Source: an uncultured Bacteroides sp. (lineage in GTDB: Bacteria; Bacteroidota; Bacteroidia; Bacteroidales; Bacteroidaceae). Taken from it: a stretch of 42,636 nucleotides of DNA. The stretch covers positions 1 through 42,636 of the forward strand of contig CAAFUN010000161.1 in assembly GCA_900766195.1 (NCBI GenBank), given 5' to 3'. Below the pieces are notes generated by a model. The model was not told where the DNA came from. It searched no databases and saw only the letters and a program-made list of their open reading frames with translations. The stretch's first letter is position 1, and each line of letters starts with the position of its first letter. Shown one piece after another: positions 38,817 to 42,636 of the stretch. Position numbers and translations under genes: made by a program.

Positions 38817-41296
38817 GCCTCTTTTTGATTTTCTATCTTCACTTTTTTTACGGATAAGTCAATAGCATCAGCTACTTTTTCTTTAGTAAGTGCAAGAGCA
38901 AATACTTCTTTCACATCCTTTACATAGTGAAAAGTAAGACCTTTTATATAGATTTCTTGAATCTCTTCAATGTTCTTTTTATTCTCCTCACTCAAAATGA
39001 TCTCTTTGATTCCAGCCCGTTTAGCTGCTAATATCTTTTCTTTAATTCCTCCGACAGGAAGAACCTTTCCACGTAGTGTTATTTCTCCGGTCATTGCTAT
39101 ATTAGCCTTAACTTTACGTTGAGTCAATGCAGAAGCTAAAGAAGTTGCCATAGTTATGCCGGCAGATGGACCATCTTTAGGTATAGCACCTTCAGGTACA
39201 TGAACGTGGATATTCCAATTATCAAAGACTTCTTCATCCAGATCAAGTAAGGATGCATGAGCTTTTATATATTCTAGAGCCAACATTGCCGACTCTTTCA
39301 TTACATCTCCCAAATTACCCGTCAATGTAAGTCTGCCACCTTTTCCGCGACTAAGACTCGTTTCTACAAATAGTATTTCTCCGCCAACTGCCGTCCAGGC
39401 AAGACCTGTGACAACTCCTGCATAGTCATTGCCCTGATATTTATCTCGTGAATATTCCGGCGAACCAAGATATTCATATAAGTCAGCAGGTTTAATCTCC
39501 TGTTTGCTAAAATATCCGTCAGTTGCGTATTGACGTGCAATCTTACGTAGTATCTTACCTATTTTCTTTTCCAATTCACGCACTCCACTCTCACGGGTAT
39601 AAGACTCTATAATTATCTCAAGCGTACTCTTTGGTATTTTTATATCTGTCTTTTTTAATCCATTGGCTTCCAATTCCTTTGGAACAAGATGGCGGCGGGC
39701 TATCTCTATTTTTTCTTCCGTAATATAACCACTAACCTCAATTAATTCCATACGATCAAGAAGAGGACCGGGGATGGTGTTCAAGTTATTGGCCGTAGCA
39801 ATAAACATTACTTTGGACAAGTCATAATCTACATCAAGGAAGTTGTCATGAAAAGCAAAATTCTGTTCTGGATCAAGTACTTCAAGTAAAGCCGAAGACG
39901 GATCACCCTGTCGGTCAGCACTTACTTTATCTATTTCATCCAAAATGAAAACCGGATTTGATGCTCCTGCCTTAATCAAACTTTTAATGACACGTCCGGG
40001 CATCGCTCCTATATAAGTCTTCCTATGTCCTCTGATTTCTGCTTCATCATGTACACCACCAAGAGACATACGGATATACTTCCGCTTTAAGGCAGCAGCA
40101 ATTGAACGACCTAAAGATGTTTTTCCAACTCCCGGAGGACCATACAAACAAATAATGGGTGATTTCATATCACCTTTTAATTTAAGTACGGCCAAATGTT
40201 CTAAGATGCGTTCTTTTACTTTCTCAAGTCCATAATGATCCTTATTCAATGTTTTTTCCGCATTGTTTAAGTTCAAATTATCAGTTGTGTATATCCCCCA
40301 TGGCAAACTAAGCATCGTTTGAAGATAATTGAGTTGCACACTGTAGTCGGGAGATTGAGGATGTGTCCGTTCAAGTTTATCTACTTCCTTTAGAAATGCA
40401 TCTTTTACTTCCTTGCTCCATTTTACAACATTAGCCTTTTTGCGCATGTCTTCTATTTCCTGCTCTTGGCTTCCTCCTCCTAGTTCATCCTGTATAGTTT
40501 TTATTTGTTGCTGCAGGAAATATTCACGTTGCTGCTGATCAATATCTTCTCGAGCACGCATTTGGATAGATTCTTTTATCTCGGCTAGCTGTACTTCGCG
40601 ATTCAGAATTTCTAATAAGCGATATGTACGTTCACGCAATGAATTCAGACTCAATAATTCTATTTTTTCGTCTTTCTTCAAGGGTAGGTTGGTGCAAATG
40701 AAGTCTATTAAGAACATTGGATTAGAAATATTCTTGATAGCAAAAGCTGAATCTTGCGGAAACATATCAGATGATTTGATATAGCGTACAGTTAAGTCTT
40801 TGCAAGCTTCAACCAACGCCGGAAATTCCTTATCATCTTTCTCCGGTACATCTTCTTCTATGGTGGTAACGTGGCCTTTTAAATAAGGCTCAGTCTCTAC
40901 AATCTCTTGTAAATTCATTCGTTTTATCCCTTGAATGATAATTGTAGTAGTCTGATCCGGCATTTCCAAAACTCGAATGATCTTTCCAACTGTACCAATA
41001 TTATGCAAGTCATCAATTGCAGGAAACTCCGTATCTGATGACTTTTGGCATACTACACCTATGTAAGCTTCTTTCTTATTGGCGTCACGAACTAGCTTTA
41101 ATGAGCTTTTTCTCCCAACAGAGACTGGCATAAACACACCTGGAAACAATACCATATTGCGTAGAGGAAGTATTGGAAGTATATCATCTACTTTTACATT
41201 CATCAATTGTTCTTCATTCCCCTCAAAATCAGCAATCACTGAAAATGCGTTCTCCTCCCTCTCTTCTATATCTCTCAGGTAAAATCTTTTCTTCAT
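38813..41296 (-). CDS. lon: ATP-dependent Lon protease
   Basis: An 827-residue LonA protease that degrades damaged and regulatory proteins in the cytoplasm. N-terminal substrate domain about 35-240 (ILPLRNMVLFPGVFMPVSVG), coiled segment about 240-340, AAA+ domain about 370-600 with Walker A GPPGVGKTS, Walker B VFILDEIDK and sensor regions, and the protease domain about 620-810. The catalytic serine is in PKDGPSAGITM and the catalytic lysine in VGGIKEKILAAKRAG. The first 30 residues are acidic and typical of Bacteroidetes Lon; the C-terminal end is a basic tail. First gene of the lon-tgt-lptF operon; a -7 box lies about 51 bp upstream. Lon, tRNA modification and lipopolysaccharide export share no obvious pathway, so the coupling may be of expression only. 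Confidence 0.97.
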   Translation of the reverse strand: MKKRFYLRDIEEREENAFSVIADFEGNEEQLMNVKVDDILPILPLRNMVLFPGVFMPVSVGRKSSLKLVRDANKKEAYIGVVCQKSSDTEFPAIDDLHNIGTVGKIIRVLEMPDQTTTIIIQGIKRMNLQEIVETEPYLKGHVTTIEEDVPEKDDKEFPALVEACKDLTVRYIKSSDMFPQDSAFAIKNISNPMFLIDFICTNLPLKKDEKIELLSLNSLRERTYRLLEILNREVQLAEIKESIQMRAREDIDQQQREYFLQQQIKTIQDELGGGSQEQEIEDMRKKANVVKWSKEVKDAFLKEVDKLERTHPQSPDYSVQLNYLQTMLSLPWGIYTTDNLNLNNAEKTLNKDHYGLEKVKERILEHLAVLKLKGDMKSPIICLYGPPGVGKTSLGRSIAAALKRKYIRMSLGGVHDEAEIRGHRKTYIGAMPGRVIKSLIKAGASNPVFILDEIDKVSADRQGDPSSALLEVLDPEQNFAFHDNFLDVDYDLSKVMFIATANNLNTIPGPLLDRMELIEVSGYITEEKIEIARRHLVPKELEANGLKKTDIKIPKSTLEIIIESYTRESGVRELEKKIGKILRKIARQYATDGYFSKQEIKPADLYEYLGSPEYSRDKYQGNDYAGVVTGLAWTAVGGEILFVETSLSRGKGGRLTLTGNLGDVMKESAMLALEYIKAHASLLDLDEEVFDNWNIHVHVPEGAIPKDGPSAGITMATSLASALTQRKVKANIAMTGEITLRGKVLPVGGIKEKILAAKRAGIKEIILSEENKKNIEEIQEIYIKGLTFHYVKDVKEVFALALTKEKVADAIDLSVKKVKIENQKEA

Positions 41297-41346
41297 TTCG
41301 TTCTTTTTAAATTTATGTCATACTGACAGGGCTCATAAAGCGCCTG

Positions 41347-41354
41347 CAAAGTTA
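41347..41354 (-). promoter_or_regulatory. -7 box of the lon-tgt-lptF operon
   Basis: Minus-strand TAACTTTG, exact TAnnTTTG; start site near 41340, about 45 nt before the ATG. No clear -33 box. Confidence 0.5.
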
Positions 41355-41438
41355 AGCTATTCTTTACTATATAGAAAATAGTTTGGATTTAAAAAACAAA
41401 AAGAGTGCCAAAAATACAGTGATATTATCATCTTTATG

Positions 41439-41446
41439 TATTTTTG
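41439..41446 (+). promoter_or_regulatory. -7 box of the TrmN6-type methyltransferase gene; decides its start
   Basis: TATTTTTG, exact TAnnTTTG. Transcription would begin near 41453, which excludes the upstream in-frame start at 41383 and supports ATG 41470. Confidence 0.55.
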
Positions 41447-41469
41447 GCGCTAATAAATATATAAGTACT

Positions 41470-42177
41470 ATGCCAAGTTCTCATTTTAAGTTCAAACAAT
41501 TTACTATATGTCATGATAAATGCGCTATGAAAGTAGGAACAGATAGTGTGCTATTGGGCGCATGGACTAAAGTTGATCAAGCAAGAAATATACTTGATAT
41601 AGGTACAGGTACTGGACTGATAGCCTTGATGTTATCTCAGAGAAGTAATGTGGCTCTTGTTGATGCTATAGAGATAGACATAGCTGCAGCGGAACAAGCA
41701 AAAGAAAATGTAATGCGTTCAAAATGGGCAGATCGTGTTAAAGTATTATGCTGTGATATTCAAGAATACGATTCTTCTATAAAATATGATTTAATTGTTT
41801 CTAATCCTCCTTATTTCGTTGATTCGCTAAAGTGTCCGAGTCAGAATCGCAATTTAGCACGTCATGTTGGAAAGCTGAATTATGAATCTTTATTTTATCA
41901 TTCATCTAGACTTTTATCTGATTCTGGAAATTTAGATATTATTATCCCTACTGAGGTTGAAAATAACATTATTGATATTGCACAGAAATATAGTCTTTAT
42001 CCATCGCAAGGCTTAAGAGTTTATACAAAGGATGGGAAGCCTTCTCGAAGAATATTACTTTCTTTTAGTTTTAAAGAAAAAGCTTATACGGAACATTCTT
42101 TATGTATAAAACTGAATACCAATCAGTTTAGTGAGGATTATATCAATCTGACAAAAGAGTTCTATTTAAAAATGTAG
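41470..42177 (+). CDS. tRNA1(Val) (adenine(37)-N6)-methyltransferase-like protein (YfiC/TrmN6 family)
   Basis: A 235-residue SAM-dependent methyltransferase. The start MPSSHFKFKQFTICHDKCAM and KVGTDSVLLGAW match the TrmN6 family N-terminus; motif I is ILDIGTGTGLIALMLSQRS; the catalytic motif IV is DLIVSNPPYF, the N-P-P-Y/F typical of N6-adenine methyltransferases. The family methylates A37 of tRNA-Val in E. coli. The rest of the chain has SRLLSDSGNLDIIIPTEVEN and RRILLSFSF, as in YfiC. The open frame runs upstream to 41383, but those 29 residues do not fit the family and lie before the predicted transcription start. It is divergent from lon and precedes a tRNA gene, with no terminator between; the tRNA has its own promoter. 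Confidence 0.88.
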   Translation: MPSSHFKFKQFTICHDKCAMKVGTDSVLLGAWTKVDQARNILDIGTGTGLIALMLSQRSNVALVDAIEIDIAAAEQAKENVMRSKWADRVKVLCCDIQEYDSSIKYDLIVSNPPYFVDSLKCPSQNRNLARHVGKLNYESLFYHSSRLLSDSGNLDIIIPTEVENNIIDIAQKYSLYPSQGLRVYTKDGKPSRRILLSFSFKEKAYTEHSLCIKLNTNQFSEDYINLTKEFYLKM

Positions 42178-42206
42178 TTTTAGAATAGAAAAATATGGCA
42201 AATCCT

Positions 42207-42236
42207 TTTGTAGTTAATATATTTATTATACCTTTG
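42207..42236 (+). promoter_or_regulatory. Promoter of tRNA-Pro
   Basis: TTTG (42207-42210), an 18-bp spacer, TACCTTTG (42229-42236). The tRNA 5' end is 23 bp downstream. Confidence 0.75.
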
Positions 42237-42258
42237 CACTCGATTTAAAAATAACACT

Positions 42259-42333
42259 CGGGGTGTAGCGCAGTCCGGTTAGCGCACCTGCTTTGGGAGC
42301 AGGGGGTCGTGGGTTCGAATCCCGCTACCCCGA
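42259..42333 (+). tRNA. tRNA-Pro (anticodon UGG)
   Basis: A 75-nt cloverleaf. Acceptor CGGGGTG pairs with TACCCCG (one G-U) with discriminator A; anticodon arm CCTGC-TTTGGGA-GCAGG places TGG at positions 34-36; T arm contains GTTCGAATCC. The 3' CCA is not encoded. Confidence 0.97.
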
Positions 42334-42345
42334 CAGTTTGAAAAC

Positions 42346-42379
42346 AAGCACTTACATATAAAATGTAGGTGCTTTTTTT
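42346..42379 (+). terminator. tRNA-Pro terminator
   Basis: A 12-bp stem (42346-42357 with 42363-42374, one U-G) with a 5-nt loop and a T-run to 42379. Confidence 0.9.
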
Positions 42380-42506
42380 GAGCCCCATATTAAACTTCTA
42401 AGTCATTATACTTTTAGTTAATATAAAGTTGTTTTTGGTTAAACTGTTAACAACCACACATTCGATACTAAAGCATGTTATAAATCGGTTCAAAAAGTTC
42501 CAATAA

Positions 42507-42537
42507 TTTGCAAGTAGATTAGATCTCAGTATATTTG
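42507..42537 (+). promoter_or_regulatory. Promoter of a short terminal transcript
   Basis: TTTG (42507-42510), a 19-bp spacer, TATATTTG (42530-42537): full match to the Bacteroidetes consensus. Confidence 0.75.
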
Positions 42538-42543
42538 TAGTGT

Positions 42544-42605
42544 GTTTTTCATAGTATTAGATTTAAGGTTAACAAAGGTTGGAGTACAGCGGTACTCCTT
42601 TTTTT
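42544..42605 (+). ncRNA. Candidate small RNA or attenuated leader, about 62 nt
   Basis: Begins about 7 nt after a consensus promoter and ends in a strong terminator: GGAGTAC (42581-42587) with GTACTCC (42592-42598), AGCG loop, seven T. The 37 nt before the hairpin are unstructured and AT-rich and contain no start codon with a useful frame. Either a stand-alone small RNA or the leader of a gene beyond the window end, cut short by the terminator. Confidence 0.55.
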
Positions 42606-42636
42606 ATGTTCTCAATATTCATTATATTTTCAGTTG

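Overview
The window is chromosomal DNA of an AT-rich Bacteroidales bacterium, most likely Bacteroides or a close relative in Bacteroidaceae. Evidence for this is the repeated promoter consensus TTTG-N18-21-TAnnTTTG, the general lack of Shine-Dalgarno sequences, a DUF5686 outer-membrane protein, a short type III serA next to serC, a HYC_CC_PP metal protein, and a lon-tgt-lptF block. Most genes are housekeeping, but several carry unexpected residue changes, and the larger gaps hold remnants and structured elements.

Layout. 1-6.5 kb (minus): the 5' end of a membrane-anchored protein, then an operon DUF5686 -> rarA -> D-2-hydroxyacid dehydrogenase, then a UDP-GlcNAc 2-epimerase homologue that lacks conserved catalytic residues. 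6.5-10 kb (plus): a TRIC-type channel, an ECF sigma factor with a textbook Bacteroides promoter, and a carboxyltransferase whose C-terminal biotinyl-like domain has no biotin lysine. 10-14 kb (minus): a glycosyltransferase followed by a multi-PAS hybrid histidine kinase. 14-14.75 kb: a gap with a 59-codon secreted-peptide frame or gene relic, lying over a 27-bp inverted repeat. 14.7-21.4 kb (plus): secreted C1 aminopeptidase, DbpA-like helicase, then serC, serA, a 60-aa membrane protein and a DUF1015 gene. 22-26 kb: UDP-glucuronate decarboxylase and a receiver-kinase protein (plus), facing an RmlD-like reductase and a secreted hypothetical protein (minus).

26-28 kb: the last 43 codons of a lost OmpR-type regulator, then mgtE behind a roughly 175-nt structured leader whose last hairpin sequesters an unusually strong ribosome binding site. 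This is the best riboswitch candidate in the window. 28-36.5 kb (minus): a Cu(I)/Ag(I) efflux operon, HYC_CC_PP - CusA - CusC-like - CusB-like. A 515-bp MITE-like element with perfect 19-bp terminal inverted repeats sits between the first gene and cusA. The CusA homologue keeps the three-methionine copper relay, the outer-membrane protein has a Gly/Ser/Met-rich insert, and the adaptor has metal-binding domains at both ends.

36.5-41.3 kb (minus): lon -> tgt -> lptF, translationally coupled by ATGA overlaps; Tgt has lost the three zinc-binding cysteines. 41.4-42.6 kb (plus): a TrmN6-type methyltransferase, tRNA-Pro(UGG) with promoter and terminator, and a short promoter-terminator unit that looks like a small RNA or an attenuated leader.

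No CRISPR array, complete insertion sequence, prophage or rRNA gene was seen.
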